DNA from: Candidatus Leptovillus gracilis
GTDB taxonomy: Bacteria; Chloroflexota; Anaerolineae; Promineifilales; Promineifilaceae
Direction of reading: 5' to 3'
Length of the DNA stretch: 64,000 nt
Assembly (NCBI GenBank): GCA_016716065.1
Contig: JADJXA010000011.1
Coordinates: 146,386 to 210,385, forward strand
Shown: piece after piece, positions 53,097 to 62,449 of the stretch
How positions within the stretch are numbered: position 1 is the first letter of the stretch
How the letters are laid out: every line of letters begins with the position of its first letter
The notes under the pieces: model-generated
Databases searched by the model: none
What the model saw: only the letters and a program-made list of their open reading frames with translations
What the model was told of the DNA's origin: nothing
Position numbers and translations under genes: made by a program

Positions 53097-53507
53097 GATA
53101 TTCCTTGTCTCTAAAAAATCTTTTTGCATAAAGGTTGCTTCTAATTCTACCCTGTTTTGGCTGTATCGTCTTGTTGTGTCAAAGCCTACCAGTTCTCTTT
53201 CGCCTATATGGTTTTTGTCGCCGTGTGCTGTGGCTTGCGCGGGAAAGCGATAAATGTCACCGGACTTGGGTGACAGCGCCACTTCCTTTCTGGCATTGCT
53301 TTGTTCTATAATGCAGCTATGGAGTGTGTCTCAGCAACCCGCCACCCGATAGTGCTTCTTGTATGGATAGGCCGAAGTCCGTAACCCGTTATCCGATGGC
53401 ATTTGCCAGAGGCAGCGCCCTACGGATTACCGATAACGGATTACCGCTTACGGGTACTAACGGGCAATTTGGTGCGGTTTAGCGGTTTAGTTAGAAAGGG
53501 GGATGCC
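53097..53507. other. Intergenic region with repeats
   Basis: About 410 bases between divergent genes. It has an inverted repeat of CCGTAACCCGTTATCCG type (53367-53460), a TGTCACC...GGTGACA pair near 53254, and a TATAAT box at 53307-53312. Confidence 0.6.
53307..53312 (+). promoter_or_regulatory. Candidate -10 box
   Basis: TATAAT about 195 bases upstream of the lipoprotein gene; the -35 region is weak. Confidence 0.4.
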
Positions 53508-54902
53508 ATGTCACGATATCGGATGTTATCTCTAGGTGGTGCGGTGCTGTTGGTTGTTTTGCTGGCTGGCTGCGCGATGGGCGACCAGCAGCAAGCGACC
53601 ACCGACAGCGCCGCAGCAGACAACACAGCGACGGCTGCGGCTGTGCTGCTGCTGGAACAGACGACGAGTACGGCCGCAGCGGCCACAGCCCAGACGGCAA
53701 CGGCCGTTGCCGCCACCATCAGCGCCCAAACCGCCGCGACAGCTCAGGCCGAAGCTGCACAAACCAGCGCGGCCGCCACCGGCGAAGCCGAAGCAGCAGC
53801 CAATGCCACGTCGGCGGCAGTTACGGCGGCAGCGTTGGCGCAAGCGGCTACGGCGACCTGGGTTGTGCAGACAACAGAGACGGTTGTCGCGCTGCGTACC
53901 GCCAGAGCGGAGCAAGCTGCCACAGCAACGGCCGTTTTTGTCGCCGAACATGAAGCCTTAATCAACGATGCCAAAACTAGCGCGCCGATCTACGGGCCGC
54001 GCAGTGGGGAATTGGTTCACGATGAAGATGATTTTATAGAAGAGAGTTTTGCCGGCGTCAACGTGCGCAACTTTGTCGCCGAAGCCACCTTTATCCTTGA
54101 CCCGGCGGCCGGGCAAATAGGGGATCGAGATTTTGGCTTCACCTTCCGTGACCGCACGGCTGGCGCCTGGCGGTTGATTGTCATGCGCAGCCGCGTCTGG
54201 GAGCTTGCCCGGTACGATGACGATGAGTATGACCTGGTAAAATCGGGCCGCTATCCTCCTGGCATTTTTGCTGATAGGAACACGCTGACATTGTACGTGA
54301 ATGATGAGGCGGGCTTCTTTTTTCTGAACGGCCGTTTCATCAGCGCCTTCTCTTTAATCGGTGGGCAGGAAACCGGGAACGTGGCGGCGGCGCTGGGCTT
54401 TTATGCAACCACTGAAAAGAAAGGCGAAGTGACACAGTTTGAGGATTTCACCATCTGGCCGCTGGGCGAACCACCCGCCGCGCCTGGCCCGGCCTCCACT
54501 GTGGCTCCGCGCGCTACTGCGCCACCACCCGGTTTCGACGCCACAGCAATGATGAACAGCCTCAACAATTTGCGCCTGACTATCGAAAACATAGGTGGGC
54601 TGTTAGACCGTCTCTATTATGGGCAGTCGCAAAGCTGCCAGGAGTACCTGGGGTACTACCAGGCGTTACAGCAGCGAACCACTCACAGCAACCTGCCGCC
54701 GGCCTGGCAGGGCATCTACAATGAATACAACGTTGCCGCTGATAACATCATCAGCACCAACGCCACTGTTAAGAATTTGTGTGAAACAGGCGGCGGCTAC
54801 ATCAGTGAATTTGATTATGGCGTGGCCCGGCAGGGCATTGGCGCCAGTCTGGACCGAATTAATCAGGCGATTCAGGCTGCTAATGGCCTACTGAACCAGT
54901 AG
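53508..54902 (+). CDS. Lipoprotein with Ala/Thr-rich stalk and jelly-roll domain
   Basis: A 464-residue lipoprotein: signal and lipobox LLAGC with Cys22. Residues about 28-170 are almost only Ala, Thr, Gln, Glu and Val (AATAQTATAVAATISAQ), predicted as a long helix or coiled stalk. The next 190 residues resemble a concanavalin-like (LamG/DUF1080-type) beta-sandwich: FTFRDRTAGAWRLIVMRS, FFLNGRFISAF. The C-terminus is helical with two Cys (SQSCQEYLGYY, NLCETGGGY). Probably a surface-exposed binding protein; function unknown. It is convergent with the next gene and their stops are adjacent. Confidence 0.8.
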   Translation: MSRYRMLSLGGAVLLVVLLAGCAMGDQQQATTDSAAADNTATAAAVLLLEQTTSTAAAATAQTATAVAATISAQTAATAQAEAAQTSAAATGEAEAAANATSAAVTAAALAQAATATWVVQTTETVVALRTARAEQAATATAVFVAEHEALINDAKTSAPIYGPRSGELVHDEDDFIEESFAGVNVRNFVAEATFILDPAAGQIGDRDFGFTFRDRTAGAWRLIVMRSRVWELARYDDDEYDLVKSGRYPPGIFADRNTLTLYVNDEAGFFFLNGRFISAFSLIGGQETGNVAAALGFYATTEKKGEVTQFEDFTIWPLGEPPAAPGPASTVAPRATAPPPGFDATAMMNSLNNLRLTIENIGGLLDRLYYGQSQSCQEYLGYYQALQQRTTHSNLPPAWQGIYNEYNVAADNIISTNATVKNLCETGGGYISEFDYGVARQGIGASLDRINQAIQAANGLLNQ

Positions 54903-56219
54903 TTACTTCTTGCCCGGCATCAGGTAGGTTTTGTGGCGGAAGAGATACAGGTTATCTTGTTCTAGATAGGGGTAATTGAAGAACAGCGCTGTGTCCCGAA
55001 AATCGGTCCAGGAGAGGGCGTATTTCTCGTGGGCAAATTCGTAATAGGCGGCGCACAGATTGCCTTCATATAGGGTGATTGTCTTTTCCCAGGGTGGCTC
55101 GCCTGCTGTTGTCACCGTCAGATCTTCGCAGTCTACCAGCGCGTGGGACGTGGCGACAGCAGGTATGCCGCCTGTGCCCATATTTGCGCCAGACAAACTG
55201 CGCGTTTTGTCGGTGAGGGCCAGGCTGCTTGTATCTGTTGTGTTTGGCGTGGGATTGGCGGTAGGGGTAATGGCTGGCGCACCTTCGAGCGGCTGCCCGG
55301 AGAGCCATTTTCGGGAGATGTCGCCGGGGCTGCTGTTAACGACAAAGTAGATGGGCACGCGCTCCGACCCGGCGGCCGCGTCTGGCGTAGCGCTGCTGAG
55401 GGTGGCGAAAATCAGGTAACGGCCGTCTAACAGCCCGATGTTACTCTCCAACCGCACCGGCGCACTCACAATGCGCGACTCGCCCACGTTCATTCTGGGT
55501 GGCGTAACGCGCATAGTCATTGGGCTGGTAACGGTGAACAAATTTCCACTGTCATAAAACGTAACGCCGCCATGCGATTCTAGCAAGATGGTTGGTTGGA
55601 AGTTCTCATAAGCGCTGCTCACTTTAAGCAGCAGCCTGCCCGAGGTCGGTTGGGCCGGTTGGTCCAGATCTAGCCGGTATTCTATCCAATAATCCCCGGC
55701 TATAAAATTGGCCCAGTAGCGCTCGTTAAACGCTGCCTCCGAGGGCAAGATGGTAGCCCGGCCGATGGCGTCGGTTTCCATATAAACCAGGCAGGTGGTC
55801 CTGCCAAACTGCCTATCGCTGCCGCTGTACGTGGCCTGGGCATTGACCAGATAAGCGCCTGGGGCGCTGACGGTATACGGCCGTATCGGAAATATGATCT
55901 GGCGGTTTTCACCGGCAAACAGCCTAACGCGCCAGATTTCCGCATCTTCGATACGGGTTTCTTGGTGAAGGTGCTGCGCCGGTAAGAACTCCACGCCAGC
56001 GTCGGCGTGAACCAATACATCTATTTCCACATCCTCTTGTGCCGCCGCAACCGTCACTACCACGTCACACTGATTCGGCGCTGCCTCCAGACAGCGGGTC
56101 GTGGCGCTAATTCGTGGGGTCTCAACCGGCGCTGCTGCTGGTGGATTCTCCCGGCAGGCCATCACAGCCAGCGTCAGGGCAATGAAAAATATGGTTTGAT
56201 TGGTTACGGCTCTCATCAA
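54903..56219 (-). CDS. Lipoprotein with beta-rich extracytoplasmic domains
   Basis: A 438-residue lipoprotein: N-terminal signal and LAVMAC lipobox with Cys22. The body is beta-rich (VDVLVHADAGVEFLPAQ, GAYLVNAQATYSG), like Ig-fold or DUF11-type modules, followed by a Thr/Pro linker near residues 320-345 and a C-terminal domain with a Cys pair (CEDLTVT, NLCAAYYEFA). No enzyme motif is recognised. It is convergent with the stalk lipoprotein, and the two may be partners on the cell surface. Confidence 0.7.
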   Translation of the reverse strand: MMRAVTNQTIFFIALTLAVMACRENPPAAAPVETPRISATTRCLEAAPNQCDVVVTVAAAQEDVEIDVLVHADAGVEFLPAQHLHQETRIEDAEIWRVRLFAGENRQIIFPIRPYTVSAPGAYLVNAQATYSGSDRQFGRTTCLVYMETDAIGRATILPSEAAFNERYWANFIAGDYWIEYRLDLDQPAQPTSGRLLLKVSSAYENFQPTILLESHGGVTFYDSGNLFTVTSPMTMRVTPPRMNVGESRIVSAPVRLESNIGLLDGRYLIFATLSSATPDAAAGSERVPIYFVVNSSPGDISRKWLSGQPLEGAPAITPTANPTPNTTDTSSLALTDKTRSLSGANMGTGGIPAVATSHALVDCEDLTVTTAGEPPWEKTITLYEGNLCAAYYEFAHEKYALSWTDFRDTALFFNYPYLEQDNLYLFRHKTYLMPGKK

Positions 56220-56421
56220 TTCGCAAAACCTCCCACGCTTACAGCAACAATGATCCTCTCATGGTATCGCAGCTGGCTTTCATGAGATGTTAAAGTCGAG
56301 TTGGCACACCATTACATTATATTGTAAATTCTGGCACAAATAAAAAGCGAGAGCTAGAGCGAGAGGTTTGACCAGACTTTAGCTCTGGCTATTTTCGCAG
56401 GAGACTTCATGAGTGAGGGTT

Positions 56422-56454
56422 AGAGTTGTCAAATCTTTAAGATTTGACAACTCT
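56422..56454. repeat. 33-base near-perfect palindrome
   Basis: Sixteen-base arms AGAGTTGTCAAATCTT and complement around one central base, ending 14 bases before the thioesterase start. A shorter copy is at 22709-22733. Confidence 0.85.
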
Positions 56455-56468
56455 ATTCAGGAGGAAAT

Positions 56469-56912
56469 ATGAACATCACCAATTACCCGTATGAAACAAA
56501 AGTTCGCGTGACATTTCGTGATCTAGATGCCCTGGGACACGTGAATAACGCAGTGTTTTTCACCTATCTGGAAACGGCGCGCATCCTCTACATCACCAAA
56601 TTTTTGGAACATGGTCTGCCGATGGCGTTTGATTTGATGGAAATTCCCATCATCCTGGTTGAAGCAATGTGCAGTTATAAATCGCAGGCGATGTTTGGCG
56701 AGATGCTGACAATAGGTGTGGGCGTGACGCGCTTTGGCAACAAGAGTTTTGACCTGACTTACAAGATTGTTGGGGAAGACGGCCGTCTCGTGGCAACCGG
56801 CAAAACCATCCAAGTGATGTATGATTACGACAACAACAGCGCTTTCCCCATTCCCGACGTTATCAAGCAAAGTGTCTACGCTTTCCAGGCCGGTTGGATT
56901 CCCGGCAATTAA
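56469..56912 (+). CDS. Acyl-CoA thioesterase (hotdog fold)
   Basis: A 147-residue 4HBT-type hotdog thioesterase: VRVTFRDLDALGHVNNAVFFTYLETARI contains the catalytic Asp and His, and SYKSQAMFGEMLTIGVGVTRFG the central strand. It would hydrolyse acyl-CoA. The ATG has AGGAGG seven bases upstream. First gene of a four-gene acyl-CoA operon; the next gene starts nine bases after its stop. Confidence 0.92.
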   Translation: MNITNYPYETKVRVTFRDLDALGHVNNAVFFTYLETARILYITKFLEHGLPMAFDLMEIPIILVEAMCSYKSQAMFGEMLTIGVGVTRFGNKSFDLTYKIVGEDGRLVATGKTIQVMYDYDNNSAFPIPDVIKQSVYAFQAGWIPGN

Positions 56913-56921
56913 GGAAAAACC

Positions 56922-57710
56922 ATGTCCGATTACGAAACTGTGCTTTACGAAACCCAGGCCAATGTCGCCCTGATCACCATGAATCGGCCGGAGCGGCGCA
57001 ATGCCCTCAATATGACCCTGAACAAAGATCTGCTGGCTGCGTTTCGCCAGGCGGCGGCCGATGACCAGGTTCGGGCGATTGTCCTGACCGGGGCGGGAGA
57101 TGGCTTTTGCGCCGGAGCGGATCTGACGATTTTTAGCCAGCTGCCCACGCCTGAGCAGCTTCAGCAAGTGATCATCGAATCATATGACCCGCTGATGACG
57201 TTGATGGTGACGATGCCCAAGCCGATTATCGCCGCCATCAATGGGGTGGCTGCCGGCGCCGGTCTTTCACTGGCGCTGGCCGGCGATTTGCAAGTGATGG
57301 CCGACGATGCCAGCCTGATGATGGCCTTTAGTAACATCGCTTTTGTGCCCGATGCGGGGGCGACATGGTTGGTGATGCGGCGGCTGGGTTACGGCCGTGC
57401 CTATCAACTGGCCGCCGAAGGTGAACGCATCTCGGCCGAACAATGTCTGGCCTGGGGATTGACCAACAAAGTCGTCCCCGCCGATCAACTGCTGGCCGAG
57501 GCGCTGGCCTGGGCACACAAATTGGCCCAACGCCCCACCCTGGCCCTGGGGCTGACCAAGCAAGCCCTCACCTTTGCCGCCGAAAATGACTTGTCGGCGG
57601 TTATTGCCAATGAAGCGCGTCTGCAGATGCAAACCCTGGTCAGCCAGGATTTTGCCGAAGGGGTGATGGCTTTTATGCAGAAGCGGGAGCCGGTGTTTAG
57701 GGGGAAGTAG
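56922..57710 (+). CDS. Enoyl-CoA hydratase/isomerase, PaaG-like
   Basis: A 262-residue crotonase-fold enzyme with oxyanion loops GAGDGFCAGADL and GVAAGAGLSLALAGD. The two glutamates of classical enoyl-CoA hydratase are missing; instead AFSNIAFVPDAGATW carries an Asp in the PaaG pattern (isomerases of phenylacetate degradation). So an isomerase or epoxide-type reaction is more likely than simple hydration. It lies between the thioesterase and a dehydrogenase. Substrate unknown. Confidence 0.88.
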   Translation: MSDYETVLYETQANVALITMNRPERRNALNMTLNKDLLAAFRQAAADDQVRAIVLTGAGDGFCAGADLTIFSQLPTPEQLQQVIIESYDPLMTLMVTMPKPIIAAINGVAAGAGLSLALAGDLQVMADDASLMMAFSNIAFVPDAGATWLVMRRLGYGRAYQLAAEGERISAEQCLAWGLTNKVVPADQLLAEALAWAHKLAQRPTLALGLTKQALTFAAENDLSAVIANEARLQMQTLVSQDFAEGVMAFMQKREPVFRGK

Positions 57711-57733
57711 TTAAAAAAACAAGGATACTTCAC

Positions 57734-58516
57734 ATGACCAACCAACCAACTTTCGATCTGACGGGGAAAGTGGCGCTGATTACCGGGGCGTCGCGGGGGA
57801 TTGGCGAGACCATCGCCAGGACGTATGCCCAGGCTGGGGCTAAGGTGGTTTTGTCCAGCCGTAAGCAGCCAGGGTTGGACCTCATCGCCGGGCATATCCG
57901 CCAGGCGGGCGGCGAGGCGTTGGCGGTGGCTGCCCATACCGGCGATGCCGAAGCCATTCAACGGGTGGTGGAACAGGCTACGGCCGTTTTTGGTGGCATA
58001 GATATTGTGGTCAACAACGCGGCTACCAATCCCCACTTTGGCCCGGTGATGACTGCCGAGGAGAGCCAGTGGGCCAAAATTTTCGATGTGAACGTGGTGG
58101 GCTATTTCCGCGTGGCGCGGGCGTGTTACGCCAGCATGAAGGCGCGCGGCGGCGGCAAGGTGATTAACATGGCCTCGGTGGCTGGCAGACGGCCGTTACC
58201 GGCCATGGGCGTCTACTGCGTCAGCAAAGCGGCCGTGCTGATGCTCACCGAGGTGTTGGCCGCCGAACTGGCCCCAGACAACATCCAGGTGAACGCCATC
58301 GCCCCCGGTTTTGTGCAAACCCGCTTCAGTGCGGCCATCTGGGGTAACGAAATGTTCAACGAAGCGGTCATGAAAACCATCCCCCAGCGGCGCATGGCCC
58401 AACCGGAAGAGCTGGCCGGCGTTGCCCTATATCTGGCCTCGGCCGCTTCCAATTTCACCACCGGCGCCACCTTTGTCGTAGATGGCGGCCAACTGGTGGG
58501 CAGTGGTATCGGCTAA
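57734..58516 (+). CDS. Short-chain dehydrogenase/reductase
   Basis: A 260-residue classical SDR: TGASRGIG nucleotide-binding loop, NNAATNP, MASVAG with the active Ser and YCVSK with Tyr and Lys. PGFVQTRFSAAIW and VVDGGQLVG complete the fold. It probably oxidises a 3-hydroxyacyl-CoA or reduces a ketone in the same pathway as its neighbours. Third gene of the operon, 23 bases after the isomerase. Confidence 0.93.
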   Translation: MTNQPTFDLTGKVALITGASRGIGETIARTYAQAGAKVVLSSRKQPGLDLIAGHIRQAGGEALAVAAHTGDAEAIQRVVEQATAVFGGIDIVVNNAATNPHFGPVMTAEESQWAKIFDVNVVGYFRVARACYASMKARGGGKVINMASVAGRRPLPAMGVYCVSKAAVLMLTEVLAAELAPDNIQVNAIAPGFVQTRFSAAIWGNEMFNEAVMKTIPQRRMAQPEELAGVALYLASAASNFTTGATFVVDGGQLVGSGIG

Positions 58517-58548
58517 GGGTCTGTTTCATTGGTGAAATAAGAGGCTTT

Positions 58549-59736
58549 ATGAATACAATTTCCCCTGAATTGACTCTGCTGTTTGCCACTATTCACGAAT
58601 TTGTGACGGAAGAGATTATTCCGCTGGAACCGCTGCTGTTGAACCATGAATACGACAAACTGCTGCCCCAACTACAGGCCAAACGAGACAAGGCCAAAGC
58701 GTTGGGGCTGTGGCTGCCGCAAATTCCGCAAGAGTATGGCGGTATGGGGTTGTCGTTGGTAGAACACGGCCGTGTCAGCGAAATTTTAGGCCGCTCCCTC
58801 CTGGGCCATTACGTCTTCAACTGCCAGGCCCCCGACGCCGGCAACATGGAAATTCTCATCGAACATGGCACGCCGCAGCAAAAAGAAACCTACCTCATGC
58901 CCCTGCTGGCCGGAGACATTCGCAGCTGCTTTTCCATGACCGAGCCGGAGAACCCGGGGTCTAACCCGACGTGGATGAGTACAACGGCCGTCAAAGAGCA
59001 TACCGATTATGTCATCACCGGCCACAAATGGTTTACGTCCGCCGCCGACGGGGCCGCTTTTGCCATCGTCATGGCAATGACCAACCCGACAGCCGCCAAA
59101 CACCAACGCGCCAGCCAGATCATCGTGCCCACAGACACGCCTGGCTTTCGCCTGGTGCGCAACACCTCGGTGATGGGCGAACGTGGCTTTGGCTGGGCCA
59201 GCCACAGCGAGATCATGTACGATGGCGCGCGCGTGCCGCAAAGTAATCTGCTTGGCCCGGAAGGGGCCGGTTTTGCCATCGCCCAGCAGCGATTGGGACC
59301 GGGGCGCATCCACCATTGTATGCGCTGGATTGGCATCTGCGAACGCGCCTTCGACCTGATGTGCGCCCACGTCGTGCGCCGTGAAGTGGCCCCCGGCAGC
59401 CGCCTGGCCGACCAGCAAACCATCCATAATTGGGTGGCCGAATCCCGCGCCGAAATCAACGCCGCCCGTCTGATGGTGCTGGACGCCGCCCATAAAATGG
59501 ACGCGCAGGGCCAATACGCCGCCCGCGACGAGGTGTCGCTGATTAAATTTTACGTCGCCGGGGTGCTGCAAGCCGTGCTGGACCGCGCCTTGCAAGCCCA
59601 CGGCGCGCTGGGCATGACCGACGAAACGCCCATCGCCTACTGGTTCCGCCATGAACGCGCCGCCCGCATTTATGATGGCCCGGACGAGGTGCATAAGCGC
59701 TCCGTCGCCCGGCGGATTTTAGAAAGGTATAACTAA
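58549..59736 (+). CDS. Acyl-CoA dehydrogenase (ACAD10/11-like)
   Basis: A 395-residue flavoprotein: CFSMTEPENPGSNPTWMST and KWFTSAADGAAF are FAD- and acyl-CoA-binding parts, HGALGMTDETPIAYWFR is near the C-terminus, and IYDGPDEVHK carries the catalytic acid in an ACAD10/11-type context (Asp rather than Glu). It would introduce a double bond in an acyl-CoA. Last gene of the operon, followed by two hairpins. A phosphotransferase of the ACAD10/11 N-terminal type begins at the window end (63837), which suggests a linked 4-hydroxyacid pathway. Confidence 0.93.
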   Translation: MNTISPELTLLFATIHEFVTEEIIPLEPLLLNHEYDKLLPQLQAKRDKAKALGLWLPQIPQEYGGMGLSLVEHGRVSEILGRSLLGHYVFNCQAPDAGNMEILIEHGTPQQKETYLMPLLAGDIRSCFSMTEPENPGSNPTWMSTTAVKEHTDYVITGHKWFTSAADGAAFAIVMAMTNPTAAKHQRASQIIVPTDTPGFRLVRNTSVMGERGFGWASHSEIMYDGARVPQSNLLGPEGAGFAIAQQRLGPGRIHHCMRWIGICERAFDLMCAHVVRREVAPGSRLADQQTIHNWVAESRAEINAARLMVLDAAHKMDAQGQYAARDEVSLIKFYVAGVLQAVLDRALQAHGALGMTDETPIAYWFRHERAARIYDGPDEVHKRSVARRILERYN

Positions 59737-59830
59737 AAACGGCGTGCAGTGGACCAGAAATGGGTCGCTGCACGCCGTTTGCGGTGGCTTGCTTCAGGTC
59801 CCCGGCGCTGCCAATGCGCCGGGGATTTTT
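59737..59830 (+). terminator. Double terminator of acyl-CoA operon
   Basis: First, AAACGGCGTGCAG and its complement (59737-59780); then TCCCCGGCG and complement followed by TTTTT (59799-59830). The second is a typical rho-independent terminator on the plus strand. Confidence 0.85.
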
Positions 59831-59845
59831 GTTACATAACGCTTG

Positions 59846-61396
59846 TTATTCTGGGCGATGGCGCACGCAAACCCACAGAGAACCGATTCCCAGGGTTAAC
59901 ACGCAGGCGGCAATGATGACCAGCCCATTGACTTGTGGTGTGGCAGCGAGTGGGTTGAGGGAAACGGCCGTAGGCGAACCCTGCCGATCTAATGTCCCCA
60001 ACGTAAAGTTGCTGCCCAAACAAGTGACGTTCACACTGCTGAACGTCACCCGGTCGCCGCTGACGGATGCGCCTCCGGTGCAAGTGAGCGTGATGTCGCT
60101 GAACGCGCCGGTGGCGTTCGGCCGGCTTAATAAGCGGTAGTTGGCTGCTGTTCCCGGCGTGCCGCTCATGCCCGCATTGCTAAAATCAAAGCTCAGCGTG
60201 ACTGTGCCGCCGGCTGTGCCTGCATCTGTACGTGTGAAGTGGAACGAACGCAGCCAGCGGGCGGGGTCTGACGCTGTATCCCAGGGAGCGGCCACGGGCA
60301 AGTCGCTGATGGTGTTGCTGTTTTGCGGGACATTGTGACCAAACAGCAGCCAATCGCCATCAGCATTCAGGAAGGTGCCGTTGACAATAACCATCCCGGC
60401 TGCCTGCGCTTCGGTGTGGAGGACGCTACCAAACTGCCCAATACCGGCTACGTCCAGGTCAAAATTGCCATTGGCCGGGGTGTCGCCATCGTAGTAATCA
60501 TTGCCGGCCAGGGCAATGCCGTATTTGGACGAGAGATAATTTTCTACCAAGATTTTTTGCACGGCCGGCAAATCCTCACTATAAAAAATTAACTCTGCCA
60601 GGTTGCCCGTGTAAGCAAAACCGTCTCCATTTCGCGCCCCAATAAAAATCGAGGCGGGAACGTCTTTAATATCCATGGAGGAATTACCTGAGTAAATACA
60701 GCCCGAAGCCGATTGAAGGGCATTATTTTTGCTGACCGTATGACTGGCATGTGTGCCGGCATAGGCGTGGGTTACAATTGCGGTAGTTGTATCCATCCAA
60801 CCGGGATTAAGCGCCAAACCAGACGTTGTGCTGTTTCGCCGGATATAGGTCGTACATTCAGTACCGGCCGAATAAAGATTGCTGCCATCGGCAGAACTTG
60901 TGCTTTGCCCTTGTTCATATATAAAACCATCTCCGGTGCGATCAAACACAGAAAACACAGTGAATTCATCCAACGTGATGGATCCACTGACCAATGCATC
61001 AACTTCAGCAGCATTGAAGTAGAGAAGTGGTTGGCTGTTTAAAGCGCCAGTATTCAGAGTTGGCCGCTTGACGCTATCTCCCTGCGTGGCATTGGCGCCA
61101 TTACCACTCTGGTCTTGCCAACAGCCAGCCGGGTTGCCATTGGTGGCGGTTCCGGTGCAGTCATCATTCGCGAAGACGCCCTTATCGGCGCGCAGCCAGA
61201 GTTCCAGGGTGCTGCTGCCATCCGTTAAACCCACGCCGCCGGGACCGTTGCCGGGCGTGGCGGCGGTGTAGGCCATTTGCGGCGCAGCCCACCACAAGGC
61301 CAGCATCACCAGGCCAAACAACAGCAAAAGGCGCAGGCCGGTTGTTTTGCCGCTGGCGCGGTTCTGTACAAGGTTTGTTTCCCTTTCCCCATTCAT
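59846..61396 (-). CDS. Secreted LamG-like protein with C-terminal anchor
   Basis: A 516-residue exported protein. A signal peptide (LRLLLLFGLVMLALWWAAP) precedes a concanavalin-like domain (LELWLRADKGV, GCWQDQSGNGANATQ, LAELIFYSEDLPAVQKILVE). A second beta domain with calcium-like DADGD loops follows (GTFLNADGDWLLFG). The last 28 residues are a hydrophobic segment and a short basic end (LWVCVRHRPE), like a sorting or membrane anchor. The ATG has AGGAG nine bases upstream. Probably displayed on the cell surface for binding. Confidence 0.85.
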   Translation of the reverse strand: MNGERETNLVQNRASGKTTGLRLLLLFGLVMLALWWAAPQMAYTAATPGNGPGGVGLTDGSSTLELWLRADKGVFANDDCTGTATNGNPAGCWQDQSGNGANATQGDSVKRPTLNTGALNSQPLLYFNAAEVDALVSGSITLDEFTVFSVFDRTGDGFIYEQGQSTSSADGSNLYSAGTECTTYIRRNSTTSGLALNPGWMDTTTAIVTHAYAGTHASHTVSKNNALQSASGCIYSGNSSMDIKDVPASIFIGARNGDGFAYTGNLAELIFYSEDLPAVQKILVENYLSSKYGIALAGNDYYDGDTPANGNFDLDVAGIGQFGSVLHTEAQAAGMVIVNGTFLNADGDWLLFGHNVPQNSNTISDLPVAAPWDTASDPARWLRSFHFTRTDAGTAGGTVTLSFDFSNAGMSGTPGTAANYRLLSRPNATGAFSDITLTCTGGASVSGDRVTFSSVNVTCLGSNFTLGTLDRQGSPTAVSLNPLAATPQVNGLVIIAACVLTLGIGSLWVCVRHRPE

Positions 61397-61402
61397 GTTC
61401 AA

Positions 61403-61843
61403 AATCTCCTATGTAAAATAAAAATAACGTCAGACACCTGTTATGTGTCTGCCATTTGTGGACCTATATCCAACAAGAGACATGCTCTCGCTGCGGGCAT
61501 GTGCGGAACTGTTCTTGCATACTACTGGCGAGCGTAACAGGTTTGCTCAATCTCTGTCTGGCTCATGCACGATAAACGGCCGTATGAGTCACACGCATTA
61601 TACAAACGGCCGTCACCCATCCAGGTTGGGATTTGGTAATAAATCTTCTCAGCCGCGTTTCTTGACCAATGGAATTGAAATCGTAGAATGGTAACATCCG
61701 TATCGCACATTCACTAATCCAGAAGTTCAACTTCCGGCGCGCAGTTGAGCTTCTGACTGAATACACCTGGAGGTTGTTTGCCCGATGATTTGCTTACTGC
61801 CTGAGACCGATTGGTTTTTCCCATGCGCCCGGCGGAGCGGCGT
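61403..61843. other. Intergenic region, no gene seen
   Basis: About 440 bases holding two ACGGCCGT octamers (61574, 61603) and a hairpin of GAAGTTCAACTT type (61722-61753). Only short, low-quality frames occur here. Confidence 0.55.
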
Positions 61844-62449
61844 ATGAGAGTAGGACTTATTCCGGCCGCCGGATTAGCCAGCCGATTGGGTATTACCACG
61901 CCCAAAGAGCTGCTGCTGTATCAAGGTCAGGCCATTATTGATTACAGCATTGACCATCTCATCGCTGCCAGAGTCAACCAGATTGTCATTGTCATTCGCG
62001 TGGGCAAAGAAGCCATCCGGGAGCATGTGGAAGAAAAATACGCCGGTTTCCCCTTTGTATTTGTCTACCAGAGCGGCGCCATCGGCCGACTGATAGACGC
62101 CATCAAAGCCAGTTACGACGCCATCAAAGGGCATGAGGTCTATTTTTGCATGGCCGACACCCAGATTAAACCCAACCCTTTTCCCAACGCGCTGAACAGC
62201 GAACTCTTGCTGCTTTGTTTCCAGGCGGTGGGGGATGAATGGCGCCATTTTGGTGTGGTAGATACCCAGGGGCGGCGCATTGTGGACAAACCATCAGACT
62301 ATGTAGACGATATGTGTTGGGGCGCGCTGGCCTGGGGGCCGCCGTTCACGGAGAGGTTGATGGAGGCCAATGATTTTACGGCCGTCATGAATCAGGCCGC
62401 TTGGGACTACGCCCTCTGCATCACCAGCTACAAAGATATCGGCCTATGA
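61844..62449 (+). CDS. Sugar nucleotidyltransferase-like protein
   Basis: A 201-residue NTP-transferase-type protein: IPAAGLASRLG with the nucleotide loop and KELL in place of the usual PK motif, then DYSIDHLIAARVNQIVIV and YFCMADTQIKP. Shorter than glucose-1-phosphate uridylyl-/thymidylyltransferases. The start at RVGLIPAAG has a GGAG site. The stop overlaps the start of the glycosyltransferase gene (ATGA), so the two probably build one glycan. Confidence 0.85.
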   Translation: MRVGLIPAAGLASRLGITTPKELLLYQGQAIIDYSIDHLIAARVNQIVIVIRVGKEAIREHVEEKYAGFPFVFVYQSGAIGRLIDAIKASYDAIKGHEVYFCMADTQIKPNPFPNALNSELLLLCFQAVGDEWRHFGVVDTQGRRIVDKPSDYVDDMCWGALAWGPPFTERLMEANDFTAVMNQAAWDYALCITSYKDIGL

